From assembly GCF_020882245.1 (NCBI RefSeq), contig NC_083599.1:22454865-22518864 (forward strand): a DNA stretch of 64,000 bases, given 5' to 3'. The stretch comes from Rhopalosiphum padi. Taxonomy: Eukaryota > Arthropoda > Insecta > Hemiptera > Aphididae. The notes beneath the pieces were generated by a model. That model saw only the letters and a list, made by a program, of their open reading frames with translations. It was not told where the DNA came from and did no database searches. Shown one piece after another: positions 1 through 13,660 of the stretch (positions within the stretch are counted from its first letter, which is position 1; every line of letters begins with the position of its first letter). A program made the position numbers and the translations under genes.

Positions 1-537
1 TAATTCTACGATCCATGGTTAAGGAATTACGTTTTGAGAACACTAGAATATCTGATGCACCAGCACAGGACGTCGTGTATCATTGTAAATTTGTATTTTT
101 TTTTTATATATCATGTATTACTTGGACGTGTATAACCCGACGTCCCAACGAATATAGAAGATGACAGGTGACGATGTGTTTATAATATAGTACACCGGCA
201 AGTGGCAACTCAGAAAGTCAGAAGTCATAATCTTTTTTCTATTTTATAATCACTAATTCGAGTACATGAATATTAATTTCGTGGATTAGTCGTCAATTAA
301 TCTATTTGGCCGGTAGCGGCGGTGTTGGTACCACTGCTACGACCAGTATCATGTTATCCCAAGATTTGAGATTTATCACGAGTTCGTAGATAACATTTAG
401 CGTGTGTTCAGTCTGAACTCCGAGCTGAGTGTAGTGTACTCGTTTAACGCGACTTTACGCTTATGACTTGTATTTGTGACAACGACGACTCGACGTACGA
501 ATCTAATAATTTATTATTTTATATTTGACGGCCAACG
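1..537 (+). promoter_or_regulatory. Upstream region and 5' UTR of the TFIIF-alpha gene
   Basis: This non-coding stretch leads directly into the TFIIF-alpha start codon. It is less AT-rich than most of the window between about 300 and 540, with scattered CpGs. A TCAGT-like initiator occurs near 408, but no convincing TATA box is placed for it, so the transcription start is not resolved. No coding exon is visible on either strand. The promoter role is inferred from position only. Confidence 0.4.
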
Positions 538-3500
538 ATGAGTTTTTCACAAGTAAGTTCCATAGTTAATAATTATTCGACCTCTTTTACTATAGATTTA
601 ACATTTTTTTACAAATTTTAGAAAGTCGGCAGTAGCAATATTGCTTACATGTCACCCATGGTAAATACAAAAGAATTCTCGTTAAGGGTACCCAAGTGAG
701 TATTATACAGCTATAAATGTTTATTTATTTTGTCATTGCATACAAGTACAACTATCAATTTTGTATATGTAAACCTTGTTGGTGTTAGTAGTTTTTATAA
801 TTTGTAGGTGTCCTCTAATAGCTAGATTATATGTTTTAAAATTATTGTTTTAGTTTATACGATCATCCTTATTTAATAAATCATTTTAATAATCCCAAAA
901 ACATATTGTAACTTGATTTATGTACATGTTAAAATATTAAATATAATGTACATTTTAGATAAGATTTTTTTTGTTATCAATGTGTTACAAACCCATTAAA
1001 AATTAACTCTAACAATGTTTGCCAAGTCCATTAATTACAATGAATGATCCTTAGGCCCAAAATAACTAATAACCAATGAGTACCTATCTTTCCAAAATAT
1101 TTTTCTTCTTATATTTAAAAAAAAACTTGACAATTATTAATTAATAAATAATGGATGATTTATACCTATATCTTTTCTAAACATAAAGTACCTAAATATT
1201 TTAAAATTAATATTATTAATTTAAGTACTTGCATACAAAATTATAAAACCTATTGTTAGCAATAAACAGTACATATGTCAATAAATTACACATGGATAGT
1301 CATAAGTATGGTAAAAAAAAATTGAAGTATTAAAATAAGTGAAGAATATTCATCCAACACTATTACTATAATAATACTAAAAAAAAAAATTTTGTTGTAT
1401 CTGAATATCTGATAATACTTTTTTTCTTCATTCCCAATTATAATCTGCCATAGATGTTGTGTTTAAAATCAATTATGAAGTTGTTATACTGGGATTACTA
1501 ACAAACAAAAATGTATCTTAAGTACATCTATTTTAAATAAAATTAAACACGTTGATTGCCACATGGCCGCCGGCGGTCATTCAATTGGTATTTGTTTTAC
1601 GCCAATAATATTTTTCAATGTATTCTAAATTTGTATACCCAAATATTTGAAAAAATAGAAAAATTGAAAAAAAGGGGGAAAAAAACGTATTATATCAACA
1701 AAAAAATTGTAATAATTCCCGCTACGCCACGGTCCTTATTTTAGTGCATTATTGTAGCGCCATAGAAAAGTTTATAATATAAAACCAAATGCATTTATGG
1801 TCGCCGGTGGTCATATGGCGTGGTAGTAATGATAAACTATGGGCGCCGGCGGTCATAAATACATACAATTTGAGAATTACAGATGACCGCCGGCGGCCAT
1901 GTGGCAGTCAACGTGTTAAGGATTTTATATTACCTGATTTATAACTTGGTTGCAAAATAAATTGTAACTTATGTAAAAAAGTTTCTTCTTAGTTATTATA
2001 GTAGGTAATATTCTACAATTTTTTTTAGTATTTTCATTTTATTCATATTACATATCATAACTTAGCATATCATACCTTCCATCTTATTAGTATTTAACAT
2101 AGAAAAATGTATGTCCAGTACCTACAATTTTGTCTTGTTAATTTAAATATTAGAGTGAATTGGTCTAGTATTCATACATTACTTAAAAATGAATCGGTGC
2201 ATTAACCATATTACATGCCAAAAAATTAACATAAATTGAAATGTCCAAATTCCATGCCATCTCTTAGAGGGGTCTGTCTAAATTACATTCCACCTCATTA
2301 AGGAGTTTATCTGAATTGCATGCCCTGCATAATTTTGCTGAATAAAGTAATTATTTAACTTACTTTTTCACTAAAAGAATAAGCTTTTCTTACATTTAAT
2401 AAAATATATAAATATGGAAGAAGTTGACACTGTAAATATTATTTATTTATCTACAAATAAAATTATATTAATTCCATTAGTTTGTAATTGCGTTATCACT
2501 GAACTTATACATTTTTCTTTATCGAATATTTTTCAACGTTTATCATTTAAATTTGAACTACGCATTTTCACGTATACAGTGGACGCCACTTATAAGACTC
2601 ACAGATATAAGGTTCAATAGTCTCAAAATTGTCTGGAACGATATGGATGTATTCAAATACATTATAAAAAATTCGGTTATAAGACTCAAATTTTGTAAAA
2701 TCAAATGGTAAAAAATAAACATTTTTGGTTATTTCTGGTTTTGATTTATTCTTTATAATGTGTGAATGTACAACAAATTTTATCGCATTTCACATTTTCA
2801 CAATTATTGTAATATGTGTATGAGAAATATATTTTCAGAATATTAGTGTATAACTCAAAATATACCAAAATTACAAATTTTTTTCATAAACAATATATAC
2901 ATTTTTAATTTCTTATTAATATATAATTATTTTTATAATATGTATTATAATTTAAATTTTTTTATCAGAATTTTTAAATTTATTCAATAATAAGTATGTA
3001 ATATGTAATTTTATGTATTAAAGTAAATTTACACTAAAGCAAAATATGTAGTAAAATAAAATACATAAATATGTAATTACATTTTTTTTCCCCCACATTG
3101 CCTATAAGATTCATTCAGTTATAAGACTCACTTTGTGCTGGTCCCAAAGTGAGTCTTATAAGCAGCGTCAACTGTATATCACACTGTACTTGATTTAAAA
3201 TATTGACTAATTGAAATATACTAGGACTTAGAGAATAAAACATGATATTAAATTTGGAATGGAATGATTCACAAACATTAGTTGTACACGTTGTAGAATT
3301 AAAAAATTCAACCCAAATAGATGGTGGAAATAAACTATTAGCCATAAAATAAGTTTCTATGAAATAGTCATAAAATTATGTATGTATATGTATCGTTGAG
3401 TTGAATTGCCTAATTAGAAAGTTTAAGTTATGCACATAAGTGCATGATAAATTAACTTGTGGGTAGACGGCATGCACTTTGGACCTTTATTTTTTTTGAC

Positions 3501-6027
3501 ATGCAATTGGGTTGCAGCCAAAATGAATATATTATTGTAAAAACCCAGCAAGAAAACACAGATAATATTCTTACCGTTAAATTTGATAACAGGTTAATTC
3601 ACTCTAATTTTAAACATAAAATTAGAACAAATTTTCTACATTCAAATTTTTTTTTACATTATTTAAAATAAAATATGTATAATTCAATTGCTTTTATCCG
3701 ATATAACCAATTATATAGTTTATATGTGTAACAGTTTACTAATATCATGAAAAAAAACAATTACTTAACAACATCACATACCTAATTTAACAAATTGTAT
3801 TTATATTAATTTATAGGACAACTGATGTAAAATATCAGATGATGAAATTTAATAGTAACTTAAACATTGACTTTGACAAGTGGTCTCATGCCAAAATGGA
3901 AAGAGACACGAATAAAGTAGATGGAAAAATCGCAGAAGAAGATATGCCTAAGTACCTATTCAATGTTTTTTTTTTTATATATAATATCATGACGTTATAC
4001 ATTTTAATGTTAAATTTATATTAGATTTGGGGCTGGAAGTGAATTTGGTCGTGAAGCTAGACAAGAAGCAAGGAAAAGAAGATATGGAGGTAACAAAAAA
4101 GTATCAGAATCTAGTCCTTGGACATTGAAAGTTGGTGGGAAAAAGTATGTTTTTTTTTTATTTATTTATATGATAATACATAATTGGTTATTGTAGATTT
4201 AGGGGTGTACGTGAAGGTGGAATTACTGACAATTCTTCATATTACTTGTTTACTCACGGAGAAGATGGTATAATCATTGCACATAAACTAGAAGAATGGT
4301 ATAACTTTCAACCAGTACAACGTTACAAAACATTAACTTCTGAAGAAGCAGAAGAAGAATTTGGAAGGTATTATATTAGAAAATTATAAGTTAATTACAG
4401 TATATATTATAATTATATAAATAAATAAATACACAGGCGCAATAAAGTTTTGAATCATTTTACTCTCATGGTACAAAAGAGGCTTAAAAATGAAGAAGAG
4501 GAAGAAATTGATGAAGATGATAAAACTAAAGGGAAAAAAACAGCAAAAAGTCGTAAAAGCAAAGGTTTTAAAAACTTAACTACTATTTAGATAATATAAA
4601 TGCTATTATTGATATATTTTGGTCAATTTTATATTAGAACTCAAAATATCTGAAATGGAAGAATGGGAGGAAAGTGAAGAAGATGAGTCCGAAGAAGAAG
4701 AACAGGACGAGGAAAAAATTGAAAAGAAAAAGAAACAAAAACGTAAGGCAATCTTCATTTGATAAAAATTTATAATTTACCTATGTATCCCGTGTAATCA
4801 TTTATTTTAATATCAGAAATTTAGAATTTTCAAAATGTTTCAGAAATCTAAAAACTTTAATATTCATTATCGTTACGTTTTCATTTAATAATAAATAACT
4901 TAAAAAAGGATATTTTTATGAAAAATAGCAATTTTATTTTGATAAATGTTTGTAATTTAACAATAGTTGCTGATTTATGATTTTCAAAATATAATCATGA
5001 AATTATTATTTTATAGAAAAAAGCAAAGTCAAAGCTAAACCAAAAAAAAAGTCAAAAGGTTCTGATGAATCAGCAACTGAAGAAAGTGATGATGGTGATG
5101 AAGAGGGCAGAGAGTTGGATTATATATCAGATTCTTCAGACGAGTAATTATTTTGCAGTATTTTTACATTGTGAATCTAAAATTTAATATTTATAATTTT
5201 TTCTATAGTGTATCAGATGACGAAGCTAAAGTTACTAAAGAAATGCAGGGAGTGTCAGAAGAAAAGGCATTAAAAAGTCTATTGACATCAGATGAAGACG
5301 AAGATGAAGACGCAGAGAAAAAGGAAGAAAATAAAGATGAGCAAAATAACACTGATGTGGAAGAAGAAGATAAGATCAAAAAAGAAGAAAATAAACCTAA
5401 ACAATCTTCACCAAATAAGAAAAAAAAGAAAATTACTGACAAAAAATCTAAAAAAGAATCAGGTAATTAATTTATTTTATATCAAGTATTTTCTCAAATT
5501 TAATTTGTTAACTAATACGAAAAGTCAAATAGCTTATTGTCATATATTTTTTATTTTTTATTTGAAGATTCAGACAGTGATAGTTCTGTAGATAGTTCAG
5601 ATATAGACAGTGAGCCAATTAGTAGAAAAAGACCATTTAATCTAGATGGAATGAAGAATAATGTTGGTGATCTCATTGGTTTGTCAGGCGATTCATCTAA
5701 TCAAAGGTAATATTAACATTTTGTATTGCATACCTTACTGTTAACTAAAACTTATATTTTCATTTTAGTATGGAGCCTACCCAGAAAAAAGCTAAAGTTG
5801 ATTTTTCACCAGTTACTATGTCTGATACTCATGGAATAACTGAGGAGGCTGTTCGTAGATATTTGTCACGAAAACCAATAACTACCACTCAACTTGTGAC
5901 TAAATTTAAGAATCGTTCTAATTTAAGCTCTGAACAATTGGTTAGGATTATAGCGTTATTATTAAAGAGAATCAATCCCGAAAAGAAAATGATAAAGAAC
6001 AAAATGTACTTGTCATTAAAACACTAA
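538..6027 (+). CDS. TfIIFalpha: General transcription factor IIF subunit 1 (RAP74 / TFIIF-alpha), 11 coding exons
   Basis: Large subunit of TFIIF, which binds RNA polymerase II and helps pre-initiation complex assembly and early elongation in the nucleus. Coding exons read as 538-552, 622-695, 3817-3951, 4025-4144, 4197-4367, 4437-4564, 4638-4742, 5017-5143, 5209-5462, 5568-5706 and 5769-6027; all junctions are GT-AG and all phases agree, giving 508 aa (human about 517). The N-terminal TFIIF dimerisation domain (about residues 20-190) shows RVPK, EEDMP, GAGSEFGREARQEARKRRYG, EEWYNF and EEAEEEFGRRNKVLNHF. Residues about 215-420 are a low-complexity acidic/lysine linker. The last about 70 residues form the winged-helix domain that contacts the CTD phosphatase FCP1 in homologues (RRYLSRKPITTTQL, LKRINPEKKMIKNKM). 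Exon 7's donor side and exon 6's GTTTTA donor are weak but in phase. The start is the first ATG upstream of a GTAAGT donor; it encodes only MSFSQ. No frameshift or stop is seen, so the gene appears functional. Confidence 0.95.
1543..1919. mobile_element. TTAA-flanked MITE with GC-rich subterminal repeats (piggyBac-like?)
   Basis: A 377-bp element in intron 2 of TFIIF-alpha. Both ends are TTAA (1543-1546 and 1916-1919) followed inward by near-identical inverted repeats of about 33 bp (CACGTTGAYTGCCACATGG then CCGCCGGCGGTCAT). The GCCGGYGGTCAT word recurs inside near 1803 and 1849. A TTAA target is typical of piggyBac elements, but no transposase is present, so the superfamily is inferred. The embedded short reading frame is not a gene. 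Confidence 0.75.
2577..3174. mobile_element. pogo/Tigger-like MITE in TFIIF-alpha intron 2
   Basis: About 598 bp bounded by TA (2575-2576 and 3175-3176). The ends are inverted repeats beginning CAGTKGACGC and containing CTTATAAGACTCAC; the word TATAAGACTCA recurs near 2655 and 3117. TA duplication and a CAGT start fit the Tc1/mariner-pogo group. There is no transposase, so it is non-autonomous. Confidence 0.75.
3535..3625. repeat. Fragment related to the TTAAGAGG fold-back MITE family
   Basis: The stretch around 3570-3620 resembles the inner half of the elements at 34586-34824 and 56331-56753, sharing a 'cttacc.ttaaatttt..aataggt..attcact' pattern, but no terminal repeat is visible here. A decayed fragment is the best explanation; the assignment is tentative. 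Confidence 0.35.
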
Positions 6028-7828
6028 AAGTCCTAACCAAAATCATATAGCATTTTACAATTTTTTTTTTTTTGTACTTAAATTACTTAAATTGTGCACT
6101 CACACCATGTCACAAGCTCTTGTAGTCAAGAAACCATCTGTTTTAGTGATTTAATTTGACTACCTGTGTATAGGTTGATGGTTGATGGTATTATCTTAAA
6201 TTGTGATTCATAGTTAAACTTTTTTTTATTGTTAATTTATTTTTATCATGATTTTAAATTGGTTAAAAAAACATCTCAAATAATTTGTTTACTCAATAAG
6301 TAATTATAATATTTAAATCTGTATTTGTTTTCATATTTTAAATATTATGTAGGCATGTAGCATAGTAAATTTATTTACTGTGTTCAAATTTGTTGTTAAA
6401 TTAATGATAATAAAAGTGAACTGTGAAACATAAATTATGTTATGTTCTTGAAAAGCGAATACATGAAAGTAATATTAATATAACGTTCTTTTATGTAATA
6501 ATAACATTTTATAATAAAGAAGGCAAATATTGATTATTATATCCTGTTAATATATTTTTTTTATAATTTGTCAAAATGCAAATTCTAAATAAATTTTTAT
6601 TTTTAAATAAATTTTCTTTCTCCTTGTATATATTAAAATATTAACTGTTATTTGTAAGCTAAGTTATGATTAGATTTTCAAATAAAGACAGATAATTTTT
6701 TTAATTAAATTAAAGCAAATAAATAATTACAATGAGTATAATAAGTATAATAAGTAAATATTTTATTAAATTATATTTAATAAAGTAATTCTTTTATCAA
6801 AAATACCCAATATTTTTAATAAAAGAAATTGTACAATATATTGGTACTCTTATAATAATTTTCGTAATTTGCATTATATGTACCTAAACTTGTTAGTCAC
6901 TGCCAACTATTGACAGTTAAACACCTATTTTTGATACCAAGAAAAGTACCATTTAAATGCTTAAGCAATGTTTATTGCTTATACTTTTATTTCCAATTAA
7001 TTTGTTTACAAAACATACCTAATTGCTTTAAACCGTACTTATGGCAACTATACAATCTTGTCCACACATTTTAATACTAGCATTGGCAATATGGTTGTAA
7101 CTATAGTTGGGCATTCTCGTTTGCTATTACAAAATATCCTAATGCAACTAGTTCAATAATAAATTATGAGTAACATATTAATATTGTTATCATAGTCTTT
7201 CCTATTTCAGTAACACAATGTTCTTTGTAATTATGCTATTACCTATCACAGTTCTTCGAGGTTATCAATAAAAATAAATAAATTTACAGAGCTTCATGAG
7301 GTATGAAAAATTGGAATTTAGTTGATGAATAGTTATTAGATGTTGCAATATTTTTTAATATGTTTAATTGTTTTTATTGTACTACATTTTTGTAAAGCAT
7401 TATTTAGAAGACTAAAGACACTTCACTCACGTAGTCATGTGTGACACAGACTATATTTTACAAATTTATGACATACCTAATTTGTGTTAAACAGTTCCAA
7501 TTTTGTTGCTTTGTATAAAAACCTAAATAATAGAGTGAATTAAGCTATTATTAAACTTAAAAGTAAAAATATTATTTACGGTTTCATATGAATTTTATAC
7601 AATGTTTGAATTGTCTATGTTATGCATACATAAATTAGATATTGCAATTTAAAATATTAGAAAATAAAAATCAAAAAAGTACTTGGAACTGCTGAAATCA
7701 AATTTCTTATGCTGTATATTGGTGAAATCAAGACAACTATCATGTTTGTGTTATATTCTTAAAGTATTGACTATGGCTTGGATTTAAATGTAAATAGAGA
7801 TTAGAGAATGTACCATATTTTACAAGTA
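6028..7828. other. TFIIF-alpha 3' UTR and AT-rich intergenic DNA
   Basis: The stop codon is followed by a T-tract and AT-rich sequence with candidate AATAAA polyadenylation signals near 6414, 6516 and 6588; which is used cannot be told. Beyond about 6.6 kb I see no coding exon, structured RNA or clear repeat boundary. Confidence 0.5.
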
Positions 7829-8192
7829 CAGTGTACTCTTGATTATCCACAAGTGGACTATCCGCGTTGCGAATTATTCGTTGTCTTCCGCACGGGAATC
7901 ATCTACACGACTACATAATATACCTTTATGTATTCAAAAAATATATATATATACCTATCTTTACATTATATATAATTATCGGTTCGGTTTAATTGGGTTG
8001 TAATAGCCAATTACTTGATAACAACGTAAAATACAATAATCTTAATTTATTAATAATAAATAAAAATATTAATACTTTTTGGTAATTATTGATACGTTTA
8101 ATTCATAATTTTAATTTTTCGGATTATCCGCAAAATTCACTTATCGGTGAATACTCTGCCACCTTATTCCGCGGATAATCGAAAGTACACTG
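7829..8192. mobile_element. pogo/Tigger-like MITE
   Basis: A 364-bp element bounded by TA (7827-7828, 8193-8194) with inverted termini: left CAGTGTACTCTTGATTATCC, right (reverse complement) CAGTGTACTTTCGATTATCC. No transposase is encoded. The TA duplication and CAGTGTAC start fit the pogo/Tigger group. Confidence 0.8.
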
Positions 8193-11100
8193 TATTAAAT
8201 AGATAATATAATTTTTAATATATAATATAATATAGTAAAAACTTATTTTTAACAATTTTCATGTGAATACATAATGCTTAATGTTTAATTTTATTAAGAG
8301 ATAATTTGTTGATGGTACTACAATTTAACTTTAAATACTTGGGGATGTACATAATTACATAATATGCATTAAAATTAGTATAAAATTGTCATTATTATCA
8401 AAGTATCTATTGACTATTGCTGAGTACTGACAATATTCTGTCATCAATAAATCAATAATACTTAATATTTTGAATTATTATTTACTATACTGCTTCAACA
8501 TTTTGCAAGTATACAAACTATTCAAAAATCTATAACTACAAAAGTATATTTTAATGTTTAAATGTTATTGAAATGTCTATAAAATATATTTATTTATGTT
8601 TTGAATTTTTAAATATTGAAATATAAAAACGATTATCTGATTTATAGTAATGACTAGTAAATGATAATGTATTGAAATATTTGAAATAATACTAATATAA
8701 TTAATATATTGTAATTTATAATATTATGGGTCTATTATAACCTGCCTATGGTACCTACGTCGGTATCGAATTTCAATTTATTATAACTTAATAGCTACTA
8801 TATCATATTACTCTATGAACATTTTTTATAATTATTGTTTAATAATATAACCTATAACTATAACTATATTTTTGCTAAAGTTAGTTCTATATTAGGGGCT
8901 CGTTTGGAATGACGGCAGAGTGTAAATTGGTGACCCAATTTTATTATATGAATAAACACTTACAATTTAAAATATATAATAATTATGTAATCATTTACTG
9001 AAAAAGCTTAAACATGAAATGTAAATTTATCAATATTGATTCTATTTGTTGGTGAAATATCATTTTCATATGATGACGTTTTATTTTGTAATTATTGTAA
9101 TACCTGCCATTTTCTTTAATTAATTATGTACCTACATTTAAATATCTATTGAATATACATTTATAATTACCTACATGTATCATAAATTCAAAAAGCAAAA
9201 ATCAAAACGTGAACAATTTTCATTTATAATTTTAATTCATTAAAATATTAAATATACACTTCAACTGCATAAATGCTCCGCTAAATAAAATATATACAAA
9301 TTTCCTATTATAGTTTTCTATTTATGTTGATAAAAAAATTGTAAGCCTGGACAAAAATGTTGTGCAAGGTTTCAAGTGAGTTTTTCTTATTCTTATAAGT
9401 AATAAAAAAAAATTTAGAATAAAGTCAAACTATGAACTTTGAAGTTCAAATATTGATAAAATTGAATATTAATGGAAAATAAATTTTTCTTATAATATAA
9501 TTATTTATAGGTACTTAACATTTTACCATTACATATTATATTATTATTTTCTATACACAATGGAGTTTTTAATTTTTAATTATTTTAATTAGTTTACAAC
9601 AATTTATAAGACAAAAATTAAATAAAAATTCATAAAATGTGTTTAAAATTATTTAAATAACAATACTTACTAAAAAATATCGAAAAAAATAACTAATAAA
9701 AGAGTAAAAACTACTCAAAAGGGCCAAAAATGGCATAAAAAATCAAAAATTCTAAATAAAAGTTACAAAATTAAATTTGTTTGTAGTGTTGATGTTGATA
9801 CCTAATTCAAACTTTGTACTGAGAAAGTTGTGTTTTCTATAAAAAGCTAATATTGTTAATAAGTATAGCCGACTAGCCGTACATGTAAATATGTAAATTA
9901 TTGTACAAATTCACAATTCTATATAGTAATCAGAATTATTAAAGAGCTGTTACTTATTTTATAATATTAAAATATGCAATATTTTTGGAAAAATTAAATT
10001 TAATCTACCGTATTATACTAATAAAAATGCTTAAATGGATAAGTAAATTAGTTCCTTTCAGAATCGTATTTTGTATACAACGGTTTATTATTGAACTCAA
10101 ATTCAATATTCACGGACTCACGGTATTAAAATTTACAATAACCTATCCAACGATGTGGTATTTACTAATATTATAATACTATATTTATATATTATACATG
10201 AACCATGATGTACATGAAACAGAGTGACTTCCGTAATTCCTCGTTTTTTTGCTACAGATTATTATTCTCACGGCAAATAAGTGTTATAATTTATAATAAT
10301 ATACATGATAATATGATATTATGTTTAAAATAACAGTAGATGATTATATTATAGGTGGCAATACTAAAAATAATATCAATACTAATATATTATATATATA
10401 TATATGTATGTATATTATATTATTATGTATATAGTACATACCTATATTATGATTAATGATACATTTTATTGCTTATTTTGGTGTTCATCAATCGTCAATG
10501 ATTTGAATCTTATTTTCCTTGAATCGTCGATATTATTATTTATTATATTAAATTATTCAAATTTTATTTAGAATGATATCATAATACGATGTATTTATTG
10601 TGTGTATATGGTTACAATATTTTACTGTTTCGCATTGTTCATTCGTTCAAATCATAAAATAATAATAATGTATAATATATATTTATTAAATAAATATTAT
10701 AATGATATTAATTATTTATAATGACCTTTAAACCAAACACCAAAAGGTCATCTTCATAAACAATATATATAAATAAAATATTATATGTTTACTTATATAA
10801 TACAGATTAATGAGATTATACATTATTATTATATATCATTATATCAATACCGATATTGAAATATGATTGACATATTCACATAAGTATATCTACTTAATAT
10901 GTATTAAAATGTATTGAACATGTTTTTTTATTTTATTATAATATTTTACAGAAATTTTCAATTAAGCATATCATCGTTTTTATTTTAATAAAAAATAAAT
11001 GTATTACTTAATAAAAGGTATTGTGTTAATGAGGTTTATTAAAAAAAATCCTGGTATCTTTTGAATTTTGATCACGCCCGGCATTTGGTAGGTAATTAAA

Positions 11101-12993
11101 AAAATTGCATGCGGTTAGGATAACCATGTTAATGTGACTCAATGATAAATTAAGTAGGTATAGTTATTACCTGTAGGATTACGCAAATTGATCATCATCT
11201 CGTAATGCTTGTATGGGTCTTCAAACAAAAAAAAAACCCAAACACGTTTTAATTATTAAAGTACAAACCACACAGACTGCACAGATGTCGTTTTTAAATA
11301 TTTATTGTAAAAAACTTAAAATGCATATTATATCAACAACCAACACGTCATCCACGTCACATAATAATAATATATTATATTTTCCTTAACATATTTTGAT
11401 ATAAACCAAATTAAACAATCGGCAACCGCGTTTTACCACAATTTACAATCATGCCCATATAATAATATAATATTGTTTAGTAGTAAACTATTCAGCGTAA
11501 GTGATTTATGAGTACTGTTCATATCATATTATTATGTTTCATTATACGTAAAAACATATATTTTATCATCAGTTAGCTTAGATACGAGCTTAATGGAAAT
11601 ATTAATTACTAATGTTTATTTAAGATTTATATAGCACGATAACCGGTATCGATTTAGTGTGAATTTCTTCGTTAAATATGTACTTAGAAACAGCGAGATA
11701 TTAGTCTGTGTTGTTAACTAGTTTCCTAATTTCATCGATGAAAGCCATTCAAAATTATTTTATTGTTTTTTCCATTCAATAGTAATGGGAGATTTATTTA
11801 CCTTTCTATATAGTTGATTTTTCTAAATATTTATTGATGTCCGTATAAATAATAATTAAATGATTTTTAGTATAGTCAGATTTTTTGGTGGGCTTTATAT
11901 TTTTATACAAAGAATATATTATTTATAAATTACACATTTACGCCGTGTCCCTCTACACGAGTGCGACGAGTGCGATTTCTATTTTGACCATGCTGTTCTG
12001 CCGTAGTGCGGTTCGTCCGATGCGGCGAAATATAATATTTATATAAATACACAACTAATCAAATAAACTTATATAAAAAAAAATTGAGATAAGTTAAAAA
12101 GTTAACTTGTTGAAACTTTTTAACTAATTAGTTTATTTCCAAATTATTAATTAACATAAGAACTTAAGAGGACGTTATACCTTATACATATATACCTGCA
12201 TGTGTTGCATGTCTTACTAACGTACATCAACATCATAGCAAATTTGCGTTCAGTAGAACATATTTTATAATGTTAGCTTTATTAATTTATTATTTGATTC
12301 CTTGTCGCTTGTTCGTGACGGTCTAATCAGTGTTATGATATTATATTGCACCAATAGGCAATTTTGCAATAGTAATCTAAAAAGTAGGTCAATTTTATGA
12401 TTTAATTTCTTGATAGGCAGTCTTAAATTCTTAGAACATTTGGTTTACTCTACCCTAATACATTTTTTTATTGGTAAATTAGACGTCATGTCATTATATA
12501 ACTGAATAAATATATATATAATATGTTTATTGATATATTTTATTTTTAATAGTGTTCTAAATACTTATTAAATGTGTCTATTAAATTATTTTGTACATAA
12601 TTTGTTTTCAATTTTCTAATAAAAGTGCCTATTATTACAAATATGATAGTGTGAATTCTGAATATTTTAACTGTGGTCTTTGAATGTACCTATTGCATTA
12701 GGTAAAACGTGAAACACTTCAATAAACATATGTATAAAATGTAACCCCCTCAATAAGAAAATTGAATGTACGCCACTGCCTGTCTCATCATATCAAAATT
12801 GTAGGGCTATACGACGGTATACTACAATTCATGAAAAAAAGGTTTGTCAAATTTTACATTATGACAGTCCAATTCTGGTGATTCTCAAAGAATCTACGTG
12901 GGCTAATAGGACACATATTTGTTAATTCGGAACTTCGAAAAATATTCACAAGTAGCACCTTCGTCGTCGTGGCGTCATCATTATATAATATAC
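8193..12993. other. AT-rich intergenic DNA without recognisable genes
   Basis: No coding exon is supported. There are (TA)n tracts near 10390-10410. At 12167-12260 lies a left half of the TTAAGAGG fold-back MITE family (TTAAGAGGACG, later TGCATGTGTTG) with no matching right half. A small GC-richer patch at about 11940-12020 (GTGCGACGAGTGCGA) looks like a transposon end but has no partner. Confidence 0.5.
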
Positions 12994-13660
12994 CAGGGGT
13001 GGCCAACATGACTATGTACGCGAGCCACATGTATTAATAAAATTATATCAAGAGCCAAATTATCATCACAAATAAAGCGGATCTCGAAATAGAACTCTTG
13101 GAGTTATTAGAAGATGAAGGTCTTAAGCAGTTTATAAACAATTGTCCCTCTATATTGGAATTTTGGAAGCATATTTCTATATTAAAATATCCAAATATTA
13201 AAAACTGCGCGGTAAAATTGATATCAATTTTTGGAACGACGTATTCATGTGAATCACTTTATTCAACAATGAAAATAATTAAGTCAAAATATCGTTCAAA
13301 TAATTTGACTGATGATCATCTTACAGAATTACTAAGAACTGCTTTTACATCAATTCAACCAGATCTTAAGAAGCTTACTAAAAAAGTAGACACGAAAAAA
13401 ATACCACGCAAACAAAATTAGCTTAATGTTTAATTTTTTAATTTATTATTCATATTAATTAATTTTTTTTTTTGTTTGATTTAATCTATATTCTATCCAC
13501 TATAATACTAAAGCCTTAAATAAATACAATAAAAACATTTTTTTATAAATGTATACAAAAAAAATTAAAATATTTTGGTTTTTGTAAATAAGACCGCGAG
13601 CCGCATACGACTGTGACGAGAGCCGCATGCGGCTCGCGAGCCGTGATTTGGCCACCCCTG
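12994..13660. mobile_element. hAT element, internally deleted, with perfect 8-bp target duplication
   Basis: A 667-bp insertion flanked by identical TAATATAC (12986-12993 and 13661-13668). Its ends are CAGGGGTGGCCAA at both sides in inverted orientation. An 8-bp duplication and this terminal sequence are diagnostic of hAT transposons. It retains only the 3' part of a transposase gene (separate entry), so it is a deletion derivative that must have been mobilised in trans. Confidence 0.92.
13098..13421 (+). pseudogene. C-terminal dimerisation domain of a hAT transposase (remnant)
   Basis: About 107 codons open from the deletion junction to a TAA stop. The sequence FGTTYSCESLYSTMKIIKSK and DDHLTELLRTA is the hAT family C-terminal dimerisation domain, which holds transposase subunits together. 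The reading frame continues upstream through about 13071 without a credible ATG, and the BED zinc finger and RNase-H-like catalytic core are absent. The piece is therefore not a functional transposase. The frame being intact suggests a fairly recent insertion. It lies wholly inside the hAT element at 12994-13660. Confidence 0.85.
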
